From Pseudomonas sp. CROZ-RG-20F-R04-15 (GTDB taxonomy: Bacteria > Pseudomonadota > Gammaproteobacteria > Pseudomonadales > Pseudomonadaceae): a stretch of 64,000 nt of DNA. The notes beneath the pieces were generated by a model. It was not told where the DNA came from and did not search any database. It saw only the letters and a program-made list of their open reading frames with translations. The translations under genes and the position numbers were made by a program. Positions 26,654 to 37,303 of this stretch are shown piece after piece (within the stretch, counting starts at the first letter, position 1; every line of letters begins with the position of its first letter). The DNA is taken from NCBI RefSeq assembly GCF_022662375.1, contig NZ_JAKNQL010000008.1, forward strand, positions 124,001-188,000, given 5' to 3'.

Positions 26654-26986
26654 AAACTCAACATAATAAGAAGATTACAAACTACAAGCCTTAGAGAACA
26701 ACCAAGGCCCTGACAAAACAATAATCACCCCAAGCCAACAACTCAAATCAAAGCAAACACAAGATATAAACAACATACAGTTACACCAACAACTTAAAAC
26801 ACCACCCAACAACTTCCCCGACACTAAAATCCAACAACTTCAAAACCACGACTTTTTGGCTGCGGCGTTTCGGCAGCAAAAAACACTGATTACTTCAGGC
26901 AAAAACATCACATCAGGTTTACAGTTGATATAGGCCGTCGCACAAGAAACGGTACCCGTAAACCCTGACCGATGAGGAAACACCGT
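26654..26986. other. AT-rich non-coding leader with four CCAACAACT copies
   Basis: No ORF is supported. The first 190 bases are A/C-rich on the plus strand and clearly lower in GC than the neighbourhood. CCAACAACT(T) occurs at 26735, 26786, 26806 and 26831 (AAGTTGTTGG in the direction of the repeat-protein gene). After 26850 composition returns to normal and the region leads to the cytochrome b561 gene. Confidence 0.7.
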
Positions 26987-27535
26987 ATGCCGTGGACAAG
27001 CTCCGAATCGCGCTACAGTACCGTGTCAGTCCTGTTGCACTGGCTGATGCTGGTCTTGTTGGTGCTGGTGTACGCCAGCATGGAATTGCGCGGCCTCTTC
27101 CCTAAAGGCAGTGGCGGGCGCACGTTGATCCGCGAAGTGCATTACATGCTCGGCCTGACTGTGTTTGTGCTGGTGTGGTTTCGCCTGCTCGCCCGCAGCC
27201 TCGGCCCGGCACCGAAAATCTTTCCGGCTTCACCACAATGGCAAACCGTACTGGCGCGGCTGATGCACTGGGCGCTGTACCTGTTCATGATCAGCATGCC
27301 GATTCTCGGCTGGCTGATTACCAGCGCCGAAGGCCATCAAGTGATGTTCTATGGTTTTGATCTGCCGCTGCTTGTCGCGGAGAACAAGGATTTCGCCAAG
27401 CAGGTCGAGCACTGGCATGTGCTCATTGCCACGATCGGCTACTGGCTGATCGGCCTGCATGCGCTGGCGGGGATCTATCACCATTATGTGGTGCGCGATA
27501 ACACGCTGCTGCGGATGATGCCCAAGCGCGGTTGA
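26987..27535 (+). CDS. Cytochrome b561 family protein (YceJ-like)
   Basis: 182 residues from the ATG at 26987, which has GAGGAA 8 bases upstream; an earlier ATG at 26972 overlaps that site. Four membrane helices with heme-ligand histidines in SVLLHW (residue 18), REVHYMLGL, RLMHWALY and GLHALAGIYHHY. This is the typical bacterial di-heme cytochrome b561 of the inner membrane. It ends 3 bases before the stop of the converging PLP enzyme gene. Electron partner unknown; it is not linked to a YceI or peroxidase gene here. Confidence 0.88.
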   Translation: MPWTSSESRYSTVSVLLHWLMLVLLVLVYASMELRGLFPKGSGGRTLIREVHYMLGLTVFVLVWFRLLARSLGPAPKIFPASPQWQTVLARLMHWALYLFMISMPILGWLITSAEGHQVMFYGFDLPLLVAENKDFAKQVEHWHVLIATIGYWLIGLHALAGIYHHYVVRDNTLLRMMPKRG

Positions 27536-27538
27536 CCG

Positions 27539-28465
27539 TCAGGGGCTGGCGATAAAACCGCGCCGGCCCTGCAAGCCACCGGTGTGAATGAAGATCAGCC
27601 GCATGCCGATGGTGAACCTGCCCGCCTCGACCTGCTGTTTGAGCGCGAGCAACGCCTTGCCGGTGTACAGCGGCTCCAGAGGAATGCCGCTGGTCTGCTC
27701 GGTTTGTTCGATGAACGCAAGCAACGCCGGATCAACCTTGGCAAAGCCGCCACGGCTGGCGTCGAGCAGTTCATAATTCCCGTTGCCGTGCCCTGCGGCT
27801 TGCAGGATCGACTCGACTTGCGGCGCCACACCGTGATCGTCCGGCACCGCCAGCGCGCCATAGACCGGGTGGGCGCCTGCTTCGGCCAGCACCAGTCCCG
27901 CCAATGTGGTGCCGGTGCCGCAGGCCAGCCACCAAGCGTGATAATCACTCCAGCCCAGTGTGTGCAGTTGCGCTTGCGCCTGCTGTTGGATGGCGGCACA
28001 GCCAAGCGCCCCAGCTAATCCACCGCCGCCCTCGGGCACCGCATACAACTGCGGATACTGCGCGTGCCAAGGTTCCCAAAAGCCTGGTTGATTTCGCGCG
28101 CGATAGCCACCGTAACCCAACCAGTGCAACTGCATGCCGAACGCCTGCAGATCCTGCACGGTCGGCGTTTCCTGTGCATGCCCGCGCAGCAGCCCCACGG
28201 TTTTGAACCCCAGCCGTTTACCCGCCGCCGCCAATGCGTGCAGATGATTGGAATGCGCACCACCGAGACTGATGATGCCTTCGGCCCCTGCGCGGTCTGC
28301 CGCTTTGAGGTGTTCGATGAGTTTGAACCACTTGTTGCCGCTGATCAGCGGGTCGATCTGGTCGAGGCGCAGGATGGCGACTTCAATGCCGGCGGCTGCG
28401 AGCCAGTCCAGATGAAGGTGTTCGAGGGGGGCTTGGGGTAGCCAATCGGAGGGAGGCAAAAGCAT
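27539..28465 (-). CDS. D-cysteine desulfhydrase / ACC deaminase family PLP enzyme
   Basis: 308 residues of the tryptophan-synthase-beta PLP fold. The PLP lysine is in PLISGNKWFKL, followed by SLGGAHSNHLHALAAAGKRLG, the family signature, and GTGTTLAGLVLA for phosphate binding. The ACC deaminase branch includes D-cysteine desulfhydrases and true ACC deaminases. The short N-terminus is more typical of the desulfhydrase-like group, but substrate cannot be fixed by reading. Monocistronic. Confidence 0.82.
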   Translation of the reverse strand: MLLPPSDWLPQAPLEHLHLDWLAAAGIEVAILRLDQIDPLISGNKWFKLIEHLKAADRAGAEGIISLGGAHSNHLHALAAAGKRLGFKTVGLLRGHAQETPTVQDLQAFGMQLHWLGYGGYRARNQPGFWEPWHAQYPQLYAVPEGGGGLAGALGCAAIQQQAQAQLHTLGWSDYHAWWLACGTGTTLAGLVLAEAGAHPVYGALAVPDDHGVAPQVESILQAAGHGNGNYELLDASRGGFAKVDPALLAFIEQTEQTSGIPLEPLYTGKALLALKQQVEAGRFTIGMRLIFIHTGGLQGRRGFIASP

Positions 28466-28515
28466 GGGCGGCGGTTCGATCTGGACAGAGCCGGCATTCT
28501 AGTCGCTCACAAGCC

Positions 28516-28677
28516 GCCATCGCGAGCAGGCTCACTCCTACATTGGTTTGTGGTGCTCACCGAATCTGTGAACAACACAACCCTTGTGGGAGCGAGCCTG
28601 CTCGCGAAGGCGTCGTGTCAGTCGACAGGTGTGTTGGCTGACACTCCGCTTTCGCGAGCAGGCTCGCTCCCACAGGT
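28516..28677. repeat. Single REP plus REPIN
   Basis: A solitary CATCGCGAGCAGGCTCACTC element (28518-28543) is followed by a full REPIN at 28583-28677 (TTGTGGGAGCGAGCCTGC and its inverse). The two REP subtypes are side by side between the 3' end of fadH and the 5' end of the PLP enzyme gene. Confidence 0.88.
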
Positions 28678-28690
28678 TAAGCGGTGAAGC

Positions 28691-30751
<2,061 letters not shown>

Positions 30752-30939
30752 TCACGGAAAAAGTTGCGGGCGCTCTGCGGCCCCCGTCAGTCATGTGCCA
30801 CAGACTAAGAGTCGCATCGCTGTCACTCAATGACCGTAACTGACAACTTATTGATCCAAATGCGCAGCGCCCCTTGGCAACCAGCGCCATGGGCCCTACC
30901 CTAGTCGCCACACCCTGTACCCGGTTGTCGTTGGTTTTC

Positions 30940-32070
30940 ATGCGCAAACTTTTGTACCTGACGTTTTCCATGGCCCTGGTGGCTGTCCTTACTACCTACG
31001 CCATGTGGGCGGCGGACCGGCCGGCGGGGCATTACCTGTCGGACCTGCGCATAAAAGTGGCGGTCGATCAGGGCACGCCCGGCGACCGTGGCAATCTGCT
31101 GGGCATCCAGCCCGAACTGTTTCCCACTGACTATCAAAGCCCCGAACGCCTGCACCGCAAACTCGCGGCGTATCTGCAGCAGGCCCAGGATCAAGGTCTG
31201 CTGAGTGAGAAAACCGTGGTGGTGTTGCCGGAAAACGTCGGCACCTGGTTGCTGCTCAGCGGCGAGAAAGACGAGCTGTATCAGGCGCCGTCCCTTGCCG
31301 AGGCAATGAACTGGCTGGCAGCGAGCAATCCATTGTTGTTCGCCCGCGCCTGGCTCAGCGCCAATGGCAGCGACCGCCTCAACGACGCGTACCTGCGGAT
31401 GAAATCCAGGGCGATGGCCAAGGATTACCAAGCCCTGTTCGGCGGCCTGGCCAAGGAATTTCACGTGACACTGGTGGCCGGCTCGATCGTGCTACCGGAA
31501 CCGAGCATCCGCGATGGCCGGCTGAAACCCGGCAGCGGCGCCCTGTTCAACAGCAGCGTAGTGTTCGGTCGCGACGGCGTGCCGCTTGGCCAGCCACAGC
31601 GGCAGATGCACCCGGTGTTCGATCAGCGTGAAGTGATCGAAGGCGCAGACAAACACCAGATCAATGTGGTGGACACCCCGGCCGGGCGCCTCGGCGTGCT
31701 GATTGGCAGCGACAGTTGGTATCCGGACAACTACCGCACACTCGACGAGCAAGGCGCACAATTGGTCGCGGTGCCGGCGCAGGTGTTCGGCCAGGGTGCG
31801 TGGAATCAACCGTGGCGCGGCTACAAAGGTTCAAGTACGCCGGGTTCGGTCAGCCTCAAACCCGGTGAAGTCACCGAAGGACAGGCCTGGCATCGTCTGA
31901 CGCTGACCGCACAACCGCCGAGCAGTCGGGCGATTGCCGGCATCAGCGTGTTCCTGCGCGGGCAGTTCTGGGACAAGGCCAGTGCCGGTCAGAGCTTCCT
32001 CAGCAGCAACGGTCAGCAGTTCGCCGATAGCGAAGCCCGTGGCGCGCGTTTGTTGAACATCTGGTTGTAA
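30940..32070 (+). CDS. Membrane-anchored nitrilase-fold protein lacking catalytic residues
   Basis: 376 residues from the ATG at 30940. A single N-terminal membrane helix (LLYLTFSMALVAVLTTYAMW) precedes a carbon-nitrogen hydrolase fold. The usual Glu is present (VVVLPENVGTW), but the lysine site reads RQMHPVF where KxH is expected. The nucleophile motif reads LIGSDSWYP, with Gly256 where Cys should be. Classical amidase or nitrilase chemistry is therefore unlikely. It lies 3 bases before the AraC gene and opposite fadH, so it may sense or bind rather than cut. Confidence 0.78.
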   Translation: MRKLLYLTFSMALVAVLTTYAMWAADRPAGHYLSDLRIKVAVDQGTPGDRGNLLGIQPELFPTDYQSPERLHRKLAAYLQQAQDQGLLSEKTVVVLPENVGTWLLLSGEKDELYQAPSLAEAMNWLAASNPLLFARAWLSANGSDRLNDAYLRMKSRAMAKDYQALFGGLAKEFHVTLVAGSIVLPEPSIRDGRLKPGSGALFNSSVVFGRDGVPLGQPQRQMHPVFDQREVIEGADKHQINVVDTPAGRLGVLIGSDSWYPDNYRTLDEQGAQLVAVPAQVFGQGAWNQPWRGYKGSSTPGSVSLKPGEVTEGQAWHRLTLTAQPPSSRAIAGISVFLRGQFWDKASAGQSFLSSNGQQFADSEARGARLLNIWL

Positions 32071-32073
32071 GCC

Positions 32074-33114
32074 ATGAAGCCACTGCCGATGCGCCTCGGG
32101 GATCTGTCGGTGGGCTTCGTTCACAGCCTCGCTGATGCCGTGCGCAGTCATGCGGCCGACCCGCAGCCGCTGCTCGAGCAATATGGTCTGGACGCCGCGC
32201 GATTGGCCGAGGCCGGGGCGCGCTTGTCGATTCCGCGCTACATGCGTCTGGGTCATGCGGCGATTCAGTTGACCGGCGATTCGGCGCTGGGCTTGCGCAT
32301 GGGTCAGCTCAGTCGCCTGAGCCAGGCCGGGCTGGCCGGTGTCACCGCCGCCCAAGCGCCAACCGTGCGCGAAGCCGCGCGCTGCCTGATCCGTTTCGAG
32401 GCGCTGTACGGCTCCAACTACCGTGGCCAGTCCAGTTTCCACGAAGATGCCCATGGCGCGTGGCTGCGTTTCTATTCGATCAGCCCGTACAACGCCTATA
32501 ACCGTTTTGTCGTGGACTCGATCATCGCCGGGTGGCTGCACCAGCTCTCCAGTGTCGGCCGCGAGCCGTTGCGCGCGGAACGCATCGACATCGAATTCGA
32601 AGCGCCGGATTATCGCGAGGCTTACAGCGTGCTGGGGTATTGCCTGATCCAGTTTGGCGCCGAACGCAATCAGCTGCGCCTGAACCTCGACAGCCTCGCA
32701 CAGCGTAATCCCGAGCATTGCCCGAGTACCTGGCGGCATCTGCTGCAACTGTGTGAACGGGAACTGGAACAATTGACCCGCACCCGCAGCCTGCGTGAAC
32801 GCATCACTCAGCTACTGGGGCCGTTGCTCAATGGAGGCCGGGAGCCCGACCTGGAAGAAGTGGCGGCACGCCTGAAGCTGCCGACCTGGACCTTGCGGCG
32901 CAAACTGGCCGAGGAAGGCACGCAGTTTCGCGCAATCCTCAACGACACGCGCCGTGATCTGGCGATGACGTATATCCGCGATACTGAACTGGCCTTCGGC
33001 GAAATCGCCTACTTGCTGGGTTTTGCTTCAGCCGAAGCATTCCAGCGAGCCTTCAAGCGCTGGAGCGGTCAGACGCCCGGCGAATTCCGTCGCAGCCATC
33101 GTAAATCCGCCTGA
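32074..33114 (+). CDS. AraC-family transcription regulator
   Basis: 346 residues. The N-terminal domain is of the AraC arabinose-binding-like type found in OruR/ArgR-like Pseudomonas regulators. The C-terminal AraC double helix-turn-helix spans about 240-340 (LEEVAARLKLPTWTLRRKLAEEG, ELAFGEIAYLLGFASAEAFQRAFKRWSGQTPGEFR). It starts 3 bases after the nitrilase-like stop, so the two are one unit. The neighbour fadH, read the other way, is the likely target. Confidence 0.9.
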   Translation: MKPLPMRLGDLSVGFVHSLADAVRSHAADPQPLLEQYGLDAARLAEAGARLSIPRYMRLGHAAIQLTGDSALGLRMGQLSRLSQAGLAGVTAAQAPTVREAARCLIRFEALYGSNYRGQSSFHEDAHGAWLRFYSISPYNAYNRFVVDSIIAGWLHQLSSVGREPLRAERIDIEFEAPDYREAYSVLGYCLIQFGAERNQLRLNLDSLAQRNPEHCPSTWRHLLQLCERELEQLTRTRSLRERITQLLGPLLNGGREPDLEEVAARLKLPTWTLRRKLAEEGTQFRAILNDTRRDLAMTYIRDTELAFGEIAYLLGFASAEAFQRAFKRWSGQTPGEFRRSHRKSA

Positions 33115-33117
33115 CGC

Positions 33118-33204
33118 TTACAGCTCGGTGGCGTCCTCGGCGGGTTCCAGAGGATCCAGTTCAAAGGCCTGGTATTCGAGCAGCTCTTCTTGATAGTCAT
33201 CCAT
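33118..33204 (-). CDS. Small acidic protein, 28 residues
   Basis: A very short ORF beginning MDDYQEELLEYQAFELDPLE and ending in ATEL, with about one third acidic residues. GGGGA lies 8 bases before the ATG. Its stop comes 4 bases after the end of the AraC gene, on the opposite strand. I recall near-identical short ORFs in other Pseudomonas genomes. Function unknown; it may be a small regulatory or binding peptide. Supported by ribosome site, absence of another explanation, and composition. Confidence 0.6.
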   Translation of the reverse strand: MDDYQEELLEYQAFELDPLEPAEDATEL

Positions 33205-33388
33205 CGCGTAATCCCCCTGCTGCTCTCTTGAATGGGCCTGAGCAAATGCCCAGTGCCTCGAGCTTAACGTGCTCGTGTGAAGGAAAAGTGAAACCTGGCC
33301 TTCATGAATAAAACGTAGCAGACGGTCAGGAATTTATCGCGGGACTTTTGTCCGGGGAATGTAACGAAATTTAAGGCCCCCAAAAAAC

Positions 33389-33484
33389 CCCTGTGGGAGC
33401 GAGCCTGCTCGCGAAGGCGGCCAATCAGTCACATGCGTGCTGAATGTTCCGACGCTTTCGCGAGCAGGCTCGCTCCCACAGGGG
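33389..33484. repeat. REPIN
   Basis: CCCCTGTGGGAGCGAGCCTG and its inverse flank about 45 bases just beyond the 3' end of the DUF2242 lipoprotein gene. Confidence 0.9.
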
Positions 33485-33500
33485 CGGCGTTGAGGCTTGA

Positions 33501-34355
33501 TTATTGGCCGGACGCTGGCATCGCCGGAATCGGCTCGGATGGCGGCGGGATGTCCGGGTTGGTCGGTGGCGTGATGGTTTCGGTCGCAGGTGCAGGTTCT
33601 GCGCTCGGGGCTGGCGTGATCGGCGCGGCCTCTGCCGGTGGAGCGACCGGTTCCGACGTTACTGGCGGGGTTTCGGCAGGTGCTGGCGCCGGTACTGCAG
33701 CCGGGGCCGGCGTTGCTGCGGGTTCGGCCGCCGGAGTCGGTGTTGGCGCCAGCGCTGCCGGCGCAGCCTTCCCCTCAGGCACACCCAGATCAGCTTTCGG
33801 TTTCTCTTCGATATGCGCCGCTTTCTTCGCATCTGCCGGCATGAACTGCTCGACCAGGGTAAAGAAACGCTCGTAGAACTTCTGTGCGGTCACCGTCTCG
33901 CTGGCCACCTTGACCATCGAATCGTCGGACGAGCCGATCGGCATCGACACCGAGCCCAGCACACCCACGCCGAGACTGGCCGAGTTGTTGGTCTTCTTCA
34001 GTGCGTATCGATCCTGCAAAGCGTTGGCGAACATCGTCGCATGGTGCCTGGCGCTGCCGTCATCGGCGCAGACCACATTGAAGCTGATCTCCATGTGGGT
34101 GTCGCCGGTTTGCTGGAAACTCTTGTGGCCGCTGACCAGTTTCGGGTCGCTGCTGGTAATGATGTAGCCCTGGCTGAGCAACGCACGGCGAGCCGCTTCG
34201 CAACTGACCGAGTCGGTCACCGGGTAATTGCGCGAAAACGTACCGGAGTCATCGAAGTTCTCATGCTCATACATCGGCTTGTCTTTCGAACAGCCGGCAA
34301 CAGCGGTCAACAACAGCGCCAACCCGACTACACGCATGGGAGTGGAAATCAACAT
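33501..34355 (-). CDS. DUF2242 family lipoprotein with Pro/Ala-rich tail
   Basis: 284 residues. Lipoprotein signal with lipobox AVAGC (Cys22). The conserved domain at about 25-180 contains NYPVTDSVSCEAARRALLSQGYII and DRYALKKTNNSASLGVGVLGSVSMPIG. Residues about 200-284 are an Ala/Pro/Glu repeat tail (APTPTPAAEPAATPAP) that could reach through the periplasm or cell wall layer. AGGATG lies 6 bases before the ATG. Monocistronic; function unknown. Confidence 0.82.
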   Translation of the reverse strand: MLISTPMRVVGLALLLTAVAGCSKDKPMYEHENFDDSGTFSRNYPVTDSVSCEAARRALLSQGYIITSSDPKLVSGHKSFQQTGDTHMEISFNVVCADDGSARHHATMFANALQDRYALKKTNNSASLGVGVLGSVSMPIGSSDDSMVKVASETVTAQKFYERFFTLVEQFMPADAKKAAHIEEKPKADLGVPEGKAAPAALAPTPTPAAEPAATPAPAAVPAPAPAETPPVTSEPVAPPAEAAPITPAPSAEPAPATETITPPTNPDIPPPSEPIPAMPASGQ

Positions 34356-34447
34356 TGAACATCCTGAGAGAAAACAGTCCGGGGCGTATTGTGCAACAGA
34401 TCGCTGCCCCGCTGCGCATGGATTAGTGTCTTAAAGCAGTTACAACT

Positions 34448-35347
34448 CTATCGACCCTCGGTTGCGGGAAAAAGTCGCAACGCCAGATGATCGATGAACA
34501 CACGCAATTTCGCCGTGGCGTGGCGACTCGATGGCCATAGGACCCAGAACTGCCCGGTGTGTTCCAGATGCGCGTCGAGCACCCGCTGCAAGCGCCCTTG
34601 CGCCTCAGCCTCGCGGGTCATGAAGTCCGGCAGACAGGCAATGCCCATGCCGGCCAGCGCCGCGTGGCTTACCGCCTCAATCGACGTACTGACCAACCGC
34701 GTCGGCAACGTCGGCTCTGCGGCACCCTCCGCGCGAATCAGCGGCCAGGTTTCCAGTTTGCCGGTGGCATGAAACGTATGCCGAAGGCACGCGTGATCCG
34801 CCAGATCGGCGGGCGTCTGCGGCACACCGCGTTGCGCCAGATAAGCCGGACTGGCCACCAGCACCATGTGAAACTCGCCCAAGGCTCGCGCCATCAGTCG
34901 TGAATCCCGTGGCTTGCCAGTGCGGATCACGGCATCAAAACCTTCCTCAACCACATCGACCATGCGATCGGTCAAATCCAGATCAAGTTCAATCAGCGGG
35001 TACAGCGCCATGAACTCGTTCATCACCGGCATCACCAGACCATGCACCTGCGGCAGGCTGATGCGCAATTTGCCGTGGGGTTTGGCAGCGGCATCGCACA
35101 GCTCGAACTCCGCCGCCTCGACCTCCGCGAGGATCCTGCGACAGCGTTGAAGAAACAGCGCACCTTCACTGGTCAGCGTGACGCTGCGCGTGGTGCGTTG
35201 AAACAACCGCACGCCCAATCGCGCCTCCAGCCGCGCAATGCTTTTGCCCACCGCCGACGATGACACCCCTTGCAGCCGGCCCGCCTCAGTAAAACTACGC
35301 GTCTCGGCGACCTGAACGAACACCGAAATACTGCCCAGGCTATCCAT
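34448..35347 (-). CDS. LysR-type regulator, probably of the divergent MFS exporter
   Basis: 299 residues. Helix-turn-helix FTEAGRLQGVSSSAVGKSIARLEARLGVRLF and an effector domain of the CrgA/AphB-like subgroup (GKLRISLPQVHGLVMPVMNEF). It is divergent from the MFS gene at 35466 across about 118 bases, so that gene is its likely target. The effector is unknown. Confidence 0.88.
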   Translation of the reverse strand: MDSLGSISVFVQVAETRSFTEAGRLQGVSSSAVGKSIARLEARLGVRLFQRTTRSVTLTSEGALFLQRCRRILAEVEAAEFELCDAAAKPHGKLRISLPQVHGLVMPVMNEFMALYPLIELDLDLTDRMVDVVEEGFDAVIRTGKPRDSRLMARALGEFHMVLVASPAYLAQRGVPQTPADLADHACLRHTFHATGKLETWPLIRAEGAAEPTLPTRLVSTSIEAVSHAALAGMGIACLPDFMTREAEAQGRLQRVLDAHLEHTGQFWVLWPSSRHATAKLRVFIDHLALRLFPATEGR

Positions 35348-35465
35348 ACCACCCTCCCATTGCCGACATCCGTGTCCGATATGTTCGGAACCTTAACCCG
35401 TTTTTCGCCGATGTGCAGCGCCCTACCCTGTGCTCCTCGTCAACACTGCACAAGGATGCCGGCTC

Positions 35466-36671
35466 ATGAACGATGCCCAACTCGGTTGCCCCGCACTTGA
35501 ACAACCCGTCGATCGCCGCGAGCGATTACCCCTCGCCGCGCTACTGGCACTGGCCACCGCCGGATTCATTACGGTCATGACCGAAGCCATGCCCGCCGGC
35601 CTGTTGCCGCAGATGAGCAGCGGCCTGAACGTTTCCCAGGCGCTGATCGGGCAACTGGTTACGCTGTACGCGCTCGGTTCGATCCTGGCAGCGATCCCGC
35701 TGACGATCGCCACCCGCGGCTGGCGAAGAAAACCGCTGCTGCTGGCCGCCATCGCAGGCTTCGCCATCGCCAACAGCCTCACCGCCCTGTCGCAGTGGTA
35801 CTGGCTGACGCTGTTTGCGCGGTTTATTGCCGGCGTATTTGCCGGGTTGCTGTGGGCACTCCTGGCAGGTTACGCAAGCCGCATGGTCGCCCCGCACTTG
35901 CAAGGCCGCGCCATAACCGTAGCGATGCTCGGCGCGCCACTGGCGCTGTCGCTGGGAATCCCCGCAGGCACCCTGCTCGGCACCCTGGTCGGCTGGCGCC
36001 TGAGCTTCGCCATCATGACCGGACTGACCGTTGCGCTGGTGATCTGGGTGCACTGGCAAGTCCCGGACTTCGCCGGCGAACGCGTGGCAAACCGCATGCC
36101 GCTGCGTCAGGTATTCACCTTGCCCGGCGTGCGATCCGTGTTGTTGGTCACGCTTACCTACGTTGTCGCGCACAACTTGTTGTACACCTACATCGCGCCG
36201 TACCTGCAGCCATCCGGGCTTGATGCCAATGTCGACCGCGTGCTGCTGGCATTCGGCCTCGCTTCAGTGTTGAGCTTATGGATCGTCGGCAGCCTGATTG
36301 ACCGCTGGCTGCGCGAACTGGTGTTGATCAGTGCCGGGCTGTTCATGCTGTCAGCGGTCGTGCTGGGCCTGTGGCGCGATTCGCCGATTGTCATCTACAT
36401 CGCTACCGCTGTCTGGGGACTGGCGTTCGGCGCCATGCCATCGCTGCTGCAAACCGCATCTGCCAAAACCGCGAAAGAGGCTGCCGATACAGCGCAATCG
36501 ATGCTGGTGACGTTGTGGAATGTCGGGATTGCGGGTGGCGGCTTGGTGGGTGGTGTGTTGTTGGGCAACCTCGGTGTGGGGGTATTCCCATGGATTGTTG
36601 CTGGGTTGTTGGTGTTGACACTGTTTGTGACGGTAAAGGCTCGGGGCCATGGTTTTCCAAGGGCGGTATGA
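35466..36671 (+). CDS. MFS exporter (AraJ/DHA1-like)
   Basis: 401 residues from the ATG at 35466, with AAGGAT 8 bases upstream. Twelve membrane helices, with ATRGWRRKPLLL in loop 2-3 and GAPLALSLGIPAGTLLGTLVGWR, the motif-C-like antiporter signature of helix 5. It belongs to the sugar-efflux/drug-resistance group (AraJ, YdhP). Controlled most likely by the divergent LysR. Substrate unknown. Confidence 0.87.
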   Translation: MNDAQLGCPALEQPVDRRERLPLAALLALATAGFITVMTEAMPAGLLPQMSSGLNVSQALIGQLVTLYALGSILAAIPLTIATRGWRRKPLLLAAIAGFAIANSLTALSQWYWLTLFARFIAGVFAGLLWALLAGYASRMVAPHLQGRAITVAMLGAPLALSLGIPAGTLLGTLVGWRLSFAIMTGLTVALVIWVHWQVPDFAGERVANRMPLRQVFTLPGVRSVLLVTLTYVVAHNLLYTYIAPYLQPSGLDANVDRVLLAFGLASVLSLWIVGSLIDRWLRELVLISAGLFMLSAVVLGLWRDSPIVIYIATAVWGLAFGAMPSLLQTASAKTAKEAADTAQSMLVTLWNVGIAGGGLVGGVLLGNLGVGVFPWIVAGLLVLTLFVTVKARGHGFPRAV

Positions 36672-36723
36672 GACCGAATGAGCTGTTGGATTGAGGCCAG
36701 ACGCCTGGAAATCGGTGGATTGA

Positions 36724-36830
36724 CAGGCCGCCATCGCGAGCAGGCTCACTCCTACAATGAAACTGAGTACATCAGACAGAAGATTGGTCGGCTGGCAGGC
36801 CGCCTTCGCGAGCAAGCTCGCTCCCACATT
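36724..36830. repeat. Two REP elements of different subtype
   Basis: CCATCGCGAGCAGGCTCACTC (36731 area) and CCTTCGCGAGCAAGCTCGCTC (36802 area) lie in the same orientation, each after a GGCAGGCCGC or GACAGGCCGC lead. They are not in the inverted REPIN form. Confidence 0.8.
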
Positions 36831-36879
36831 TTAATAATGTGTGCGGCCCACGCGGCAAAGCCGCCCCACTCAACAGGAT

Positions 36880-37243
36880 GAGCGTTAGCTCGGCTGCAGC
36901 TTTTGATCTTGATCCACCGGTCCCGTCGGCAGGCTGAGTGGAGGGGTTTATCCGGGGGTGGGAGCGCAGCGACCGTTTGGCGAAGCCAAACACATCGAGA
37001 GGAGGTGCAGCGAAGCAAACCGTAGGCGATGCCCCCCGGATGAATCCCGGAGCGAAGGAACCCCGAGCTTTAGCGAGCGGGCCGAACGTTGGGACAAGCC
37101 TTTTTGGGTACTTTTTCGGCGTCTGGAAAAAGTGCCTCGCCGTAAGGGCGAAACCGCCAGCGGCAACCCCCGAAGCAACGGATATTCACCCAAAACCCCA
37201 AGAGCATGGCCGGCCCAAAGGCCGCCAAGACCCGGCACCCAGA
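36880..37243. repeat. Dispersed Pseudomonas intergenic element, non-coding
   Basis: About 360 bases with no convincing gene, although both strands are open (for example 36958-37317 plus, 119 codons; 36948-37238 minus, 96 codons). It has short inverted repeats (GTTTGGCGAAGCCAAAC, CGCCGTAAGGGCG, GGCCGGCCCAAAGGCC). Translations resemble spurious small proteins that I recall from many Pseudomonas genomes, which points to a repeated element rather than a gene. No Shine-Dalgarno fits either ORF. Confidence 0.55.
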
Positions 37244-37245
37244 GC

Positions 37246-37280
37246 CAAAAAAAAGCCCCGACCTATTCAGGCCGGGGCTC
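37246..37280 (-). terminator. Terminator of ppiD
   Basis: On the minus strand AGCCCCGGCCT-GAAT-AGGTCGGGGCT is followed by eight T (plus-strand A run 37247-37254). It lies 24 bases after the ppiD stop. Confidence 0.9.
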
Positions 37281-37303
37281 TCACATCACATCTCAGTCAA
37301 TCA

